In this document: positions 1 through 6,958 of the stretch, piece after piece | Layout of the letters: each line of letters starts with the position of its first letter | Position numbering within the stretch: the stretch's first letter is position 1 | Assembly: GCA_964623885.1 (NCBI GenBank) | Contig: CAZUVM010000116.1 | Span: forward strand, 1 to 17,460 | Source: CAZUVM01 sp964623885 | GTDB taxonomy: Bacteria > Verrucomicrobiota > Verrucomicrobiia > Limisphaerales > UBA8199 | Direction of reading: 5' to 3' | Length of the DNA stretch: 17,460 nucleotides | The notes under the pieces: model-generated | What the model was told of the DNA's origin: nothing | The model's input: the letters and a program-made list of their open reading frames with translations, nothing else | The model's database searches: none | Program-made: the position numbers and the translations under genes

Positions 1-1344
1 AAAGAGTTGGGCCGGGCGATGCGTATCGGGACGAACCACGGGTCGCTCAGCGATCGGATCATGAACCGGTTCGGTGACTCGCCGCTCGGAATGGTCGAGA
101 GCGCGCTGGAATTTGCGCGGATCGCGCGCAAGCACGACTTCCACAATTTCAAGTTCTCAATGAAGTCGAGCAATCCCAAGGTGATGATCGAATGTTATCG
201 ATTGCTCGTGGCGCGGCTTGAAAGGGAAGGGCCCGATTGGAACTATCCAATACACCTCGGCGTTACCGAAGCCGGTGAAGGCGAAGATGGACGCATTAAG
301 AGCGCCATCGGGATCGGTTCGCTATTGTGCGATGGCCTGGGTGACACTATCCGGGTCTCCTTGACCGAGGATTCCCCGCGGGAGATTGAAGTTTGCCGCG
401 ATTTGCTTGCACAGATTCCCAGCCTGACTGTAGGCGCCGACGTACGGAGCCCAGCAACCGCAGCTTTCGAGGGCGGGACTCAAACCGCCTGGCCCTTCGA
501 TCCATTCACCTTCACGCGACGCCAGACTCCTGAAATTGAGCTGAGCGACTCAATCCAATGCGGCGGAGATCAAACGGTTCGTGTCGTGGTCACGCGCGCT
601 ACCTGGGACAAAGTTGCTCCCAAAATCAGTCCGAAGGCCGACGTTAAGCCAGAAGCCGTTTACGAAGATTTGAATATCCAGGAAATCGATCCGCTCCAGG
701 AATTCCAAATCAATTGTGAAACGCAGTTCGTCACGGTCAAAGACGGCGTCGAATTGCCTCCCATCGCCGCCTTTCGTCTGCTCGCGGCCAAATTGAAGCA
801 CCATGGCCGAAACAACCCGATTCTGCTGAAGGATTGCCTCCAATTCCAGCCTGTGCCGCTGGATCCGAAGATTGCCTTGCTGCAAGCGTCGGTCGTAATC
901 GGCTCTCTACTGGCTGATGGGATCGGCGATGCCATTCTGGTACGCGGCGAATCCGGAGCCGGCCAATCCTTAAGACTCGCATATAACATCCTCCAGGCAG
1001 CCGGCTGCCGCTCGTTCAAGACAGATTATGTGGCATGCCCGTCCTGCGGTCGCACCCTGTTCAATCTCCAAACCGTAACGGCGCGGATTAAGAGCAGGAC
1101 GGAGCATTTGAAGGGCGTGAAGATTGCCATCATGGGCTGCATCGTCAACGGACCTGGGGAGATGGCGGACGCTGATTTTGGTTACGTGGGTGGCGCGCCG
1201 GGCAAAATCAATCTCTATGTCGGTAAGACCGCCATCAAATTCAATATCCCCGAAGCTGAAGCGGTGGACCGGCTCGTAGACTTGATCAAAGAGCACGGCA
1301 AATGGGCCGAGCCCGAGCCAACCGCAGACCTGGCAACTCATTAA
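1..1344 (+). CDS. ispG: 4-hydroxy-3-methylbut-2-enyl diphosphate synthase (IspG/GcpE), 3' part
   Basis: This enzyme makes HMBPP from MEcPP in the non-mevalonate isoprenoid pathway, using a [4Fe-4S] cluster in the cytoplasm. The frame is open from base 1 with no start codon, so the gene begins left of the window; 447 residues and a TAA stop are visible. The first part is the end of the TIM barrel (RIGTNHGSLSDRI; HLGVTEAGEGEDGR; SLLCDGLGDTIRVSLTED). About 150 residues of poorly conserved sequence follow, then the C-terminal iron-sulfur domain. Counting from base 7 as residue 1, CPSC gives Cys344 and Cys347, and GCIVNGPGE gives Cys378 and the conserved Glu385. The segment between barrel and Fe-S domain marks the long form of IspG known from plants, Chlamydiae and Bacteroidetes, not the short E. 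coli form. All three cluster ligands are present, so it should be active. It converges on recO, 33 bases away. Confidence 0.96.
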   Translation, partial: KELGRAMRIGTNHGSLSDRIMNRFGDSPLGMVESALEFARIARKHDFHNFKFSMKSSNPKVMIECYRLLVARLEREGPDWNYPIHLGVTEAGEGEDGRIKSAIGIGSLLCDGLGDTIRVSLTEDSPREIEVCRDLLAQIPSLTVGADVRSPATAAFEGGTQTAWPFDPFTFTRRQTPEIELSDSIQCGGDQTVRVVVTRATWDKVAPKISPKADVKPEAVYEDLNIQEIDPLQEFQINCETQFVTVKDGVELPPIAAFRLLAAKLKHHGRNNPILLKDCLQFQPVPLDPKIALLQASVVIGSLLADGIGDAILVRGESGAGQSLRLAYNILQAAGCRSFKTDYVACPSCGRTLFNLQTVTARIKSRTEHLKGVKIAIMGCIVNGPGEMADADFGYVGGAPGKINLYVGKTAIKFNIPEAEAVDRLVDLIKEHGKWAEPEPTADLATH

Positions 1345-1377
1345 CGCGAATTGTCCTGGCATTTCTCGCGCGTTCTG

Positions 1378-2025
1378 TTAGCCGTGGCCGACCAAGGCCG
1401 TCTCGCGTCCTTTTGGAATCCGTCCTAAATGATGGACCACAAATCCGTGCAGGAACTGATTTAATTCTCTCAACTGAGCCGAACCTGGTTCGAATTTGGA
1501 TAGAGCCGCCCAATCATATTCAACGAAAGCCTGGGCCAGCGCCCGGGAGGCCGGCGATAGCTTCGTTTGTTTCAGGTCGGGTTGAAGCCCCAACTCCGCG
1601 AGCAGCTTCAGTTCGAAAGCGAGCTGGGTATGAGTTTGAGCGCCGTCAGTGGAAAGATGAGCGAGCAATCCGCTCAGCAACTCAAAAATGGTCGGAAGCG
1701 GCGTCTCGGTTTCAGTCGCCTGCTCGATCAGGGCAGCAGCATAAGCGGCTTGCCGCAACCGTCCTAAATCCCGTCGCAAAGCCCCGTGCGTTTCCTTCAG
1801 CCCCAGCTCGCGCAAAGTGTGCAGTTCGGATCGCCGGCTGCGACTAAATGTGAAGTCGGCAAGGTAAAACAAGTCCAGCTTGCCTCGGTAGGATGATTTA
1901 GGTCCCCTCGCGCCTTTGGCAACCGTTGATAGGCGCCCCAATTCCGGAGTAAGCCAGCAAACGATGAGACTCGTCTCGGTGAGCGGGCGAGTGCGCAGAA
2001 TCAGGCCGGTAGCGGACTCGATCAT
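1378..2025 (-). CDS. recO: DNA repair protein RecO
   Basis: RecO acts in the RecF recombination pathway, annealing single strands and helping RecR load RecA onto SSB-coated DNA. The 215-residue product has the RecO N-terminal OB-fold pattern: ATGLILRTRPLTETSLIVCW near the start, then LGRLSTVAKGARGPKS, then FYLADFTFSRSRRSELHTL. A helical C-terminal domain follows (AAYAALIEQATETETP; FELKLLAELGLQPDL). It is slightly shorter than the usual 230-250 residues. It has a single cysteine, so the zinc finger seen in Deinococcus-type RecO is absent, as it is in E. coli RecO. The ATG overlaps the TGA of the upstream DUF502 gene as ATGA (2022-2025), so translation is probably coupled. The family call rests on the N-terminal motifs and length; the C-terminal half is weakly conserved. 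Confidence 0.87.
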   Translation of the reverse strand: MIESATGLILRTRPLTETSLIVCWLTPELGRLSTVAKGARGPKSSYRGKLDLFYLADFTFSRSRRSELHTLRELGLKETHGALRRDLGRLRQAAYAAALIEQATETETPLPTIFELLSGLLAHLSTDGAQTHTQLAFELKLLAELGLQPDLKQTKLSPASRALAQAFVEYDWAALSKFEPGSAQLRELNQFLHGFVVHHLGRIPKGRETALVGHG

Positions 2026-2720
2026 TTTCCGACCACGGTCAGGTCGGCGCGAGTGCCTTTGAGCGGGCGTGGGGCGCCAAGCGTCGCTTCGGGAAGAATA
2101 GAACCGAGGCTGATAATGTACTTAATCCCGTCGGCAACTGTCATGTCCAACTTGGTGATTTTATCTTCACTCACAAGCAATAGAAAGCCCGAAGTCGGGT
2201 TTGGAGTCGTCGGCACAAACACACCCACCAGATGTTCGCCACTCCTGGGCCGAACAGCATCCTGTTGTTCGGTCGTCAGGAATCCCATCGAGTAGCTGCC
2301 TGGATGCGGGAACTCAACCAGCACTACGGTGCGGAAGGCGTTTTTGTTGCTGGACGAGAAGGCGTCGTTCACCTGCTTGGTCGCGCCATAAATCTTGTTC
2401 AGCAGAGGAACGCGCATCAACGTGGAATCGACCCACTCAATCATGCGCTTGCCGAAATAATTCCGGGCCAGCAACCCTACGAACCCGATCAGGAAAACGG
2501 CGAGCGCGATGGCAACCACGCTCCAGTACCAATACATGGAGCCATCGCCTCCGTTTTGGTGCGTGAGCTTGCGCGGCAGGAAAAACAGCAGCGTGTCTGT
2601 TAACCTGGCCACGGTGCCAAATAGCCAAAGCAGCGCGCCAATCGAGACAACACCGGGCAAAACAATGGCCAGGCCGGCCCAAAAATTGGCCTGCCATCGC
2701 GCCAGGAGCTTGTCTTTCAC
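2022..2720 (-). CDS. DUF502 family inner-membrane protein
   Basis: A 232-residue membrane protein of the DUF502 family, whose function is not established. Two transmembrane segments are clear: about residues 13-36 (GLAIVLPGVVSIGALLWLFG) and about 62-86 (WSVVAIALAVFLIGFVGLLA). Family hallmarks follow: VPLLNKIYGATKQVNDAF, a block around LVEFPHPGSYSMGFLT, and VFVPTTPNPTSGFLLLV. Most of the protein after the second helix is a soluble domain. The start is GTG at 2718-2720. An in-frame TAA lies four codons upstream and the next methionine is far downstream within the conserved region, so this start is nearly forced. The gene overlaps recO by four bases and is the first gene of that pair. It is divergent from the secreted-protein gene at 2894. 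Confidence 0.9.
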   Translation of the reverse strand: MKDKLLARWQANFWAGLAIVLPGVVSIGALLWLFGTVARLTDTLLFFLPRKLTHQNGGDGSMYWYWSVVAIALAVFLIGFVGLLARNYFGKRMIEWVDSTLMRVPLLNKIYGATKQVNDAFSSSNKNAFRTVVLVEFPHPGSYSMGFLTTEQQDAVRPRSGEHLVGVFVPTTPNPTSGFLLLVSEDKITKLDMTVADGIKYIISLGSILPEATLGAPRPLKGTRADLTVVGK

Positions 2721-2893
2721 CTCGCCAGTTTAAGCGCGGAATAGCAGTGACTCAAGGGACTTTAGCTCCAAATGGCTCCTGCGCTGCGAGCGCGGCTGCT
2801 CGCGCACACGTCACAGGGCAATACCCCATAGGAGCTACTGAAACCGACCGATAGGTTTGGTTTAGGTTCGTGAAACCGAGAGAGGATCGGCCT
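2721..2893. other. Divergent intergenic region with hairpins
   Basis: This 173-base gap between divergent genes must hold promoters for both, but I could not pick a convincing -35/-10 pair on either strand. Visible structure: GCGAGC (2786-2791) and GCTCGC (2798-2803) form a 6-base-pair stem with a 6-base loop. TAGCTCC near 2763-2769 has its complement GGAGCTA near 2831-2837. AAACC and GGTTT flank the stretch around 2840-2858, inside what would be the leader of the plus-strand gene. A purine-rich Shine-Dalgarno (GAGAGGAT, about 2879-2886) precedes the ATG at 2894. Confidence 0.5.
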
Positions 2894-3694
2894 ATGAGAC
2901 GACTTTGGCTAACTTTTTCAATTTTCCTGGCAGTAGGGTTCAGCGCGGCGCAAGGTCAGACCAACCTTTCGCCGCAAGCCGAGCGGGTACTGCGGGCGGC
3001 GTGCCAATATCTCGCTGAGGCGCCGTACTTCAGTATCAACGCAGAAATCTGGCGCGAACACATCACTGATTCTGGGGAAAAAGTCCAATTCACGCGCGTT
3101 GTGAACATGGAAGTCAAGCGCCCTAATCGTCTGCATGTCAGTATCGAGTCGCCGCACACGGATCGCGGTTTCTGGTATGATGGGAAGGCGCTCACGGTGC
3201 TCGATGGGAAAAGGAACTTCTACAGCACGGCTTCCATGCCCGGAAGCATTGACGCGACGTTGGACGCCGCGCATGGCGAATTTGGCATCGACCTGCCGCT
3301 GATCGACCTGGCGGTGAGCGATCCGTACAAGAACGCCATGAACCGCGTGCAAAAGGCGACCTATTTCGGGATCGCCGCGGCAATGGGCTACAACTGCCAT
3401 CACATCGCATTTACACAAGACAATATCGACTGGCAGGTTTGGATTGAAGATGGCCCGCAACCGCTTATTCGGAAATTCGTAATCACGCATAAAACCGAGC
3501 CCGGGTCACCGGAGTTCACGGCCTTGATTCGACAGTGGAACCTTACGGAACGAATTTCGGACTCCGACTTTGCGTTCGAGCCGCCACGAGGAGCGATGAA
3601 GGTGCAAATGCACAAGGAGAACATGGAAAGCACGCCCGCGCCAACCGGACGCACGCAAAGCGAAACGCTAACGAGTCCCAAGGAAAAGGATTGA
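2894..3694 (+). CDS. Secreted DUF2092-like protein
   Basis: A predicted exported protein of 266 residues. I chose the ATG at 2894 rather than the in-frame GTG at 2870 because it has a well-placed Shine-Dalgarno (GAGAGGAT) and gives a clean signal peptide: MRRLW, then a hydrophobic core (LTFSIFLAVGFSAA), with cleavage likely near AQG-QT. The mature part matches the DUF2092 pattern: LSPQAERVLRAACQYLAEAP, then a beta-rich stretch with VVNMEVKRPNRLHVSIES and GFWYDGKALTVLDGKRNFY, and later HHIAFTQDNIDWQVWIEDG. This layout resembles the LolA/LolB-like fold, which binds lipid or other hydrophobic ligands; that is inference. The tail after about residue 235 is polar and low complexity. It sits one base before the next gene, with which it clearly forms an operon. 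Its substrate is unknown. Confidence 0.82.
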   Translation: MRRLWLTFSIFLAVGFSAAQGQTNLSPQAERVLRAACQYLAEAPYFSINAEIWREHITDSGEKVQFTRVVNMEVKRPNRLHVSIESPHTDRGFWYDGKALTVLDGKRNFYSTASMPGSIDATLDAAHGEFGIDLPLIDLAVSDPYKNAMNRVQKATYFGIAAAMGYNCHHIAFTQDNIDWQVWIEDGPQPLIRKFVITHKTEPGSPEFTALIRQWNLTERISDSDFAFEPPRGAMKVQMHKENMESTPAPTGRTQSETLTSPKEKD

Positions 3695-3695
3695 T

Positions 3696-4466
3696 ATGAA
3701 ATGCAGATTCAGATTCGCGGCGGTGGGCCTGGGCACAGCCCTGATCTGCACCTTGTGCCTGCCGGCCAGGGCGCAATGGAGCAGCGTGCGAGGGAACAAT
3801 CGCAGCGCGCCGGCGCAACGAACGGCGCCGCGTGCTGCCCAACCGGCCGTTCGCGGCCATGAGGAAGAACCTGCGCAACGTCCCGCAATCGAAGCAGGTC
3901 GCGTCCGGGAGGAAGGTGCTCGGGAGCGCGGTCGCGAAATCGAAAGAGGCCGAATCACGGAACCAGGGCGAACCGGCCGAGAAGCTTTTGAACACTGGAT
4001 GCCGGAACGAAGACATTGGGACATCGATGAAGATCGGCACCACGCGTATCCCTGGTTTGGAATCAACCCGGGATATGTGATTGGAACCCTTCCGCAGGGG
4101 TATGAGCAGATTTATGTCGGCGGCAATCCGTACTATTATGACCAGGGAGTTTATTACCAGCCTGGCGCGTCCGGGTACGTAGCGGTTACCCCGCCAATTG
4201 GGGCACTGGTGCCGCAACTCCCTCCCGGCGCGGAACCGATTCAAGTGGGGCCTACGGTTTATTATTACGCAGGGGGCGCTTTTTACGTCCAGCAGCCTCA
4301 AGGGTTCGTAGTGGCTACGCCGCCGCCCGGCATCACTGTGACGACATTACCCCCCGGGGCTACGCCGGTAAATGTTAACGGGGTCTTGTACTATCAGGCT
4401 GACGGCACTTATTTCCAACCGATGATCCAGGGCGGAATCACCACCTATACTACCGTTCAACCCTGA
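3696..4466 (+). CDS. Secreted Tyr/Pro/Gly-repeat protein (DUF6515-like)
   Basis: A 256-residue predicted exported protein. The signal peptide is residues 1-26, ending LPARA-QW. Residues 28-115 are a charged Arg/Glu-rich spacer. The C-terminal half contains three imperfect copies of a roughly 40-residue unit (about 127-167, 168-210 and 211-247). Its core is LPxG, then I/V-x-VG, then a YYY or YY cluster (PYYYDQGVYYQP, VYYYAGGAFYVQQ, LYYQADGTYFQP), then a PP-G turn. Such units occur in DUF6515 proteins of the cell envelope, whose role is unknown. The ATG comes one base after the upstream TGA, with an AGGA Shine-Dalgarno inside the upstream gene (about 3681-3690), so the two are co-expressed. Pairing of a DUF2092 protein with this type suggests a shared envelope function, which is inference. 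Confidence 0.83.
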   Translation: MKCRFRFAAVGLGTALICTLCLPARAQWSSVRGNNRSAPAQRTAPRAAQPAVRGHEEEPAQRPAIEAGRVREEGARERGREIERGRITEPGRTGREAFEHWMPERRHWDIDEDRHHAYPWFGINPGYVIGTLPQGYEQIYVGGNPYYYDQGVYYQPGASGYVAVTPPIGALVPQLPPGAEPIQVGPTVYYYAGGAFYVQQPQGFVVATPPPGITVTTLPPGATPVNVNGVLYYQADGTYFQPMIQGGITTYTTVQP

Positions 4467-4517
4467 GGCGCACGCAGGCCCAGCGTGGCAAGGCCGAAAC
4501 ACGCAGCAGGGCAGTTC

Positions 4518-4580
4518 TTGCGCGCAAAAACGTTCGATGCTTGCTGCGGACAGGAATGTCCGCGTTCCGTACTACGTAGT
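4518..4580. repeat. Cluster of three palindromes between convergent genes
   Basis: Three perfect palindromic elements lie within 63 bases of the gap between convergent genes: TTGCGCGCAA (4518-4527); a 7-base-pair stem GCGGACA/TGTCCGC closed by a GGAA tetraloop (4546-4563); and ACTACGTAGT (4571-4580). No T-run follows the hairpin on the plus strand, so a canonical intrinsic terminator is not obvious. The hairpin may be a dispersed REP-like element or a bidirectional terminator; the sequence alone does not decide. Confidence 0.5.
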
Positions 4581-4606
4581 GGAGTGCAGAGGGCTAAAGC
4601 TGCGAA

Positions 4607-4987
4607 TTACACGACGACCACCGAATTAGTGCTGCCAAAACCATTGGCAGCGGACTCCTTGGCATTGGGATCGCTCATCCACTCACCGTCGATAACGAAC
4701 CGATATTCGTAGCGGCCGGGTGGAAGCCAAAGTGTCGTCTTCCAATCGCCTTTTTTCTCTTTGCGCAGCGGAGTGCGCCTGGGGTCCCAATTATTGAAAG
4801 AACCGGCAAGACAGGCGCTTTGAGCTGATGGCAGGCTCAGGGAAAAATCCACGGGTTTTTCCAATGGCCGCTCGGAGGCCTGAGGGGCGGGAGCGACCGG
4901 CCGGGCAGGCGTGGTTGCGGGCGGTGGTTCAGCACGTCTCAGTTGCATGGTAGCGCGTCTACTTTGAGATACAATCTTGTCTGACAT
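4607..4987 (-). CDS. Small CBM48/AMPK-type glycogen-binding domain protein
   Basis: A 126-residue protein. Residues 1-47 are a Pro/Ala-rich, probably disordered leader with no signal peptide. Residues about 48-126 are one early-set beta sandwich of the CBM48 / AMPK glycogen-binding type. The diagnostic pattern is there: VDFSLSLPSAQSACLAGSFN, NWDP, LRKEKKGDWKTTLWLPPG, YEYRFVIDGEWMSDPNA, ending STNSVVVV. The tryptophans and the N-W-D/G-x-W motif that contact alpha-glucans are kept. No enzyme domain is attached, so a role in binding or regulating glycogen is inferred. The ATG at 4985-4987 has no good Shine-Dalgarno, and a terminator-like hairpin lies about 11 bases upstream. The methionine at residue 14 (4946-4948) is an alternative start that leaves the domain intact. 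Confidence 0.82.
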   Translation of the reverse strand: MSDKIVSQSRRATMQLRRAEPPPATTPARPVAPAPQASERPLEKPVDFSLSLPSAQSACLAGSFNNWDPRRTPLRKEKKGDWKTTLWLPPGRYEYRFVIDGEWMSDPNAKESAANGFGSTNSVVVV

Positions 4988-4998
4988 TTGAATTCAGC

Positions 4999-5023
4999 AA
5001 AAAAACTCCCCTCTTGCAGGAGC
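4999..5023 (-). terminator. Possible intrinsic terminator or attenuator before the CBM48 gene
   Basis: Read on the minus strand, CTCCT (5022-5018) pairs with GGGAG (5010-5006) around a 7-base loop, followed at once by seven T residues (5005-4999). It would end rho transcripts. It lies only about 11 bases before the annotated CBM48 ATG, so it could also act as an attenuator of that gene. The stem is short (five pairs, one of them G-U). Confidence 0.4.
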
Positions 5024-5122
5024 AACTTTGCGCTTAAAAAATAGCATCCGGGGAAGCACGAAACGAATGGAGTGTTCACCCCAAACCGCGGCTAGCCTAA
5101 AGCTCAAACGAGGGGATTAAGG

Positions 5123-5177
5123 TGGCCCGACTTCGGGTTTTAGCCGTTGGGCCAGCGTTGGTGTTCGATCTTCGAAC
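5123..5177 (-). other. Inverted repeats downstream of rho
   Basis: Two inverted repeats lie just after the rho stop on the minus strand: GTTCGA/TCGAAC with a 3-base spacer (5163-5177), and TGGCCC (5123-5128) pairing with GGGCCA (5149-5154) around an inner CCCGA/TCGGG. Neither is followed by a T-run on the minus strand. They may stabilise the rho mRNA 3' end; no more can be said. Confidence 0.3.
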
Positions 5178-5192
5178 TTCCAACAGGTGCGG

Positions 5193-6794
5193 TCAGGCTA
5201 CGCCCATGCTGAGCAGAAACTCGATGTTGCTGCCGGTCTTCTTGAGTTTGTTCAGCACTAATTCCATAGCTTCGACCGGCGGGACACCAGTGAGTGCGCG
5301 GCGCAGAATAACCACCTTGTTGTATTCGTCAGGATGATACAGCAGCTCTTCCTTGCGGGTCCCGGAACGCTCGATGTTGATCGAAGGGAAAATACGGCGG
5401 TCCACCAGGGCGCGGTCCAGCGCTACTTCCATATTACCGGTGCCTTTGAATTCTTCGAAGATGACTTCGTCCATGCGCGAACCGGTATCCACGAGAGCGG
5501 TCGCGATGATCGTCAGAGAACCGCCCTCTTCGATATTGCGCGCCGCGCCGAAGAAACGCTTGGGTTTATGCAGGGCGTTGGCATCCACACCGCCCGACAG
5601 GATTTTGCCGGAGTGCGGCTGAACAGTGTTGTAGGCGCGGGCAAGGCGAGTAATGGAATCCAGCAGGATGACCACGTCGCGTTTATGCTCAACCATGCGT
5701 TTGGCCTTTTCACTGACCATTTCGGCAACCTGGACATGACGCTCCGGAGGTTCGTCGAACGTTGAGGAAATGACCTCTGCGCCGCGGCAACTGCGCTCCA
5801 TATCCGTGACTTCCTCCGGGCGTTCATCAATCAGCAGGATGAACAGGTAGGATTCCGGATTATTCTTGAGAATCGCGTTGGCGAGCTTCTGCATTAGAAC
5901 GGTCTTGCCCGTGCGGGGCGGTGCGACAATTAAGCCGCGGGTACCTTTGCCGATCGGGCAAACCAGGTCCAGCACACGGGTCGAGAGCTCGTCGGACATG
6001 GTCTCGAGGATAAACCGCTTGTTCGGAAACAGCGGCGTGAGGTTATCAAAATGTGTTTTGTCCTTGGCCTTATCAGGGTCCTCCTGATCGACCGCTTCGA
6101 CTTTGAGCAGTGCGAAAAAGCGCTCTTTTTCCTTGGGCGGACGGATTTGGCCGGCAATCAGGTTGCCAGTCTGAAGATCGAACCGCCGGATCTGAGAGGG
6201 AGAAACATAAATGTCCTCCGGGCAAGGCAAATAATTGAAGCTTTGCGAACGGAGAAACCCGAACCCTTCGGGAAGCACTTCCAGCACGCCCTCAGAGAAC
6301 AGGACACCGGCGCGCTCGGCATTCTTCTGCAGGATGTGGAAAATCACCTCGTGCTTGCGCATGGTGCCGAAGTTCTCGACACCCAACTCGCGCGCCATAT
6401 GATTTAGGTCGGTCATCGACATCGCCTGTAATTTGGCGATATTGATTGAAGTAGGTGCAATGCGGTCCTTGTCTTCGAGAACGCGTTTGTCGCCTAATGG
6501 AGGCCGATCCTGGCCCGGCCGTCGATCTTCAGTTGGACGTCTGTTCTCGATTGCTTCGTCAGTCCGGGAAGGCTGGTCTTCCTGCCGCTGAGGCCGCTCG
6601 CGCCTCCGCCCATTTTTAGCTTCGGCGGATTCATCGGTAATACTCTCGTTCGCCTCCGGTGCAGGCCGGGCAGATTCAGTTGCGGGCGGCGGCTCGGCGA
6701 CGGCGACCGCTTCCGCGGTGGCGTCGGCTGGAGCGCCGTTGGTCAACTCGCCCGGTTTGGCCCCTTTAATTTTGGCCCGTTTGGGTTTTGGCAT
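5193..6794 (-). CDS. rho: Transcription termination factor Rho with long N-terminal extension
   Basis: Rho is a hexameric RNA-dependent ATPase that threads nascent RNA and dissociates RNA polymerase. This copy has 533 residues against about 419 in E. coli. Residues 1-115 are a charged, low-complexity extension (poly-Ala/Pro/Glu, then Arg-rich RRERPQRQ). About 116-160 are the Rho N-terminal helical domain (INIAKLQAMSMTDLNHMA). About 165-250 form the cold-shock-like RNA-binding domain with GFGFLR. The ATPase core follows: Walker A APPRTGKT (291-298), Walker B VVILLDS (374-380), Q-loop region SGGVDANAL (from about 400), GAARNIEEGGSLTIIATAL, and R-loop GTRKEEL near the C-terminus. All core motifs are intact. 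The ATG at 6792-6794 has no clear Shine-Dalgarno. A 164-base structured leader separates it from the glyA fusion. Arg-rich extensions are known in Rho of Actinobacteria and other phyla and usually add RNA affinity. Confidence 0.97.
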   Translation of the reverse strand: MPKPKRAKIKGAKPGELTNGAPADATAEAVAVAEPPPATESARPAPEANESITDESAEAKNGRRRERPQRQEDQPSRTDEAIENRRPTEDRRPGQDRPPLGDKRVLEDKDRIAPTSINIAKLQAMSMTDLNHMARELGVENFGTMRKHEVIFHILQKNAERAGVLFSEGVLEVLPEGFGFLRSQSFNYLPCPEDIYVSPSQIRRFDLQTGNLIAGQIRPPKEKERFFALLKVEAVDQEDPDKAKDKTHFDNLTPLFPNKRFILETMSDELSTRVLDLVCPIGKGTRGLIVAPPRTGKTVLMQKLANAILKNNPESYLFILLIDERPEEVTDMERSCRGAEVISSTFDEPPERHVQVAEMVSEKAKRMVEHKRDVVILLDSITRLARAYNTVQPHSGKILSGGVDANALHKPKRFFGAARNIEEGGSLTIIATALVDTGSRMDEVIFEEFKGTGNMEVALDRALVDRRIFPSINIERSGTRKEELLYHPDEYNKVVILRRALTGVPPVEAMELVLNKLKKTGSNIEFLLSMGVA

Positions 6795-6829
6795 AGGTCA
6801 ATATCTTTAAAAAATCAAATTGTTCAGCG

Positions 6830-6915
6830 GTGAGATCGGATTGGAACCTCACGGGACTGGCTCAACGGCCCGGTCCCAAATTGGACGATCCCAGGCGGAA
6901 TCGGTTCAAATCGGA
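6830..6915 (-). promoter_or_regulatory. Structured leader between the glyA fusion and rho
   Basis: The gap 6795-6958 holds nested inverted repeats: GGGACTGG (6853-6860) with CCGGTCCC (6870-6877), eight pairs including one G-U and a 9-base loop; GTGAG (6830-6834) with CTCAC (6848-6852); and an outer 13-base pair of arms, 6836-6848 with 6903-6915, matching at 11 of 13. A run of six T on the minus strand (6809-6814) lies just before the rho ATG. The first stem could be the glyA terminator without a T-tract. The ensemble could also be a rho leader, since rho is autoregulated by attenuation in E. coli; that link is inference. Confidence 0.4.
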
Positions 6916-6958
6916 ATTAAATTACGACCGGGAGCGTGGTGCAAGATGACGCAACTGC

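Noticed and set aside
1345..1377. CGCGA/TCGCG hairpin between ispG and recO as a bidirectional terminator
   Set aside because: The stem has only five pairs with a 16-base loop and no T-run on either side.
5126..5141. CCCGACTTCGGG followed by TTTT on the plus strand, as an intrinsic terminator
   Set aside because: A stable stem is only four pairs with a four-base loop, and no plus-strand gene ends nearby.
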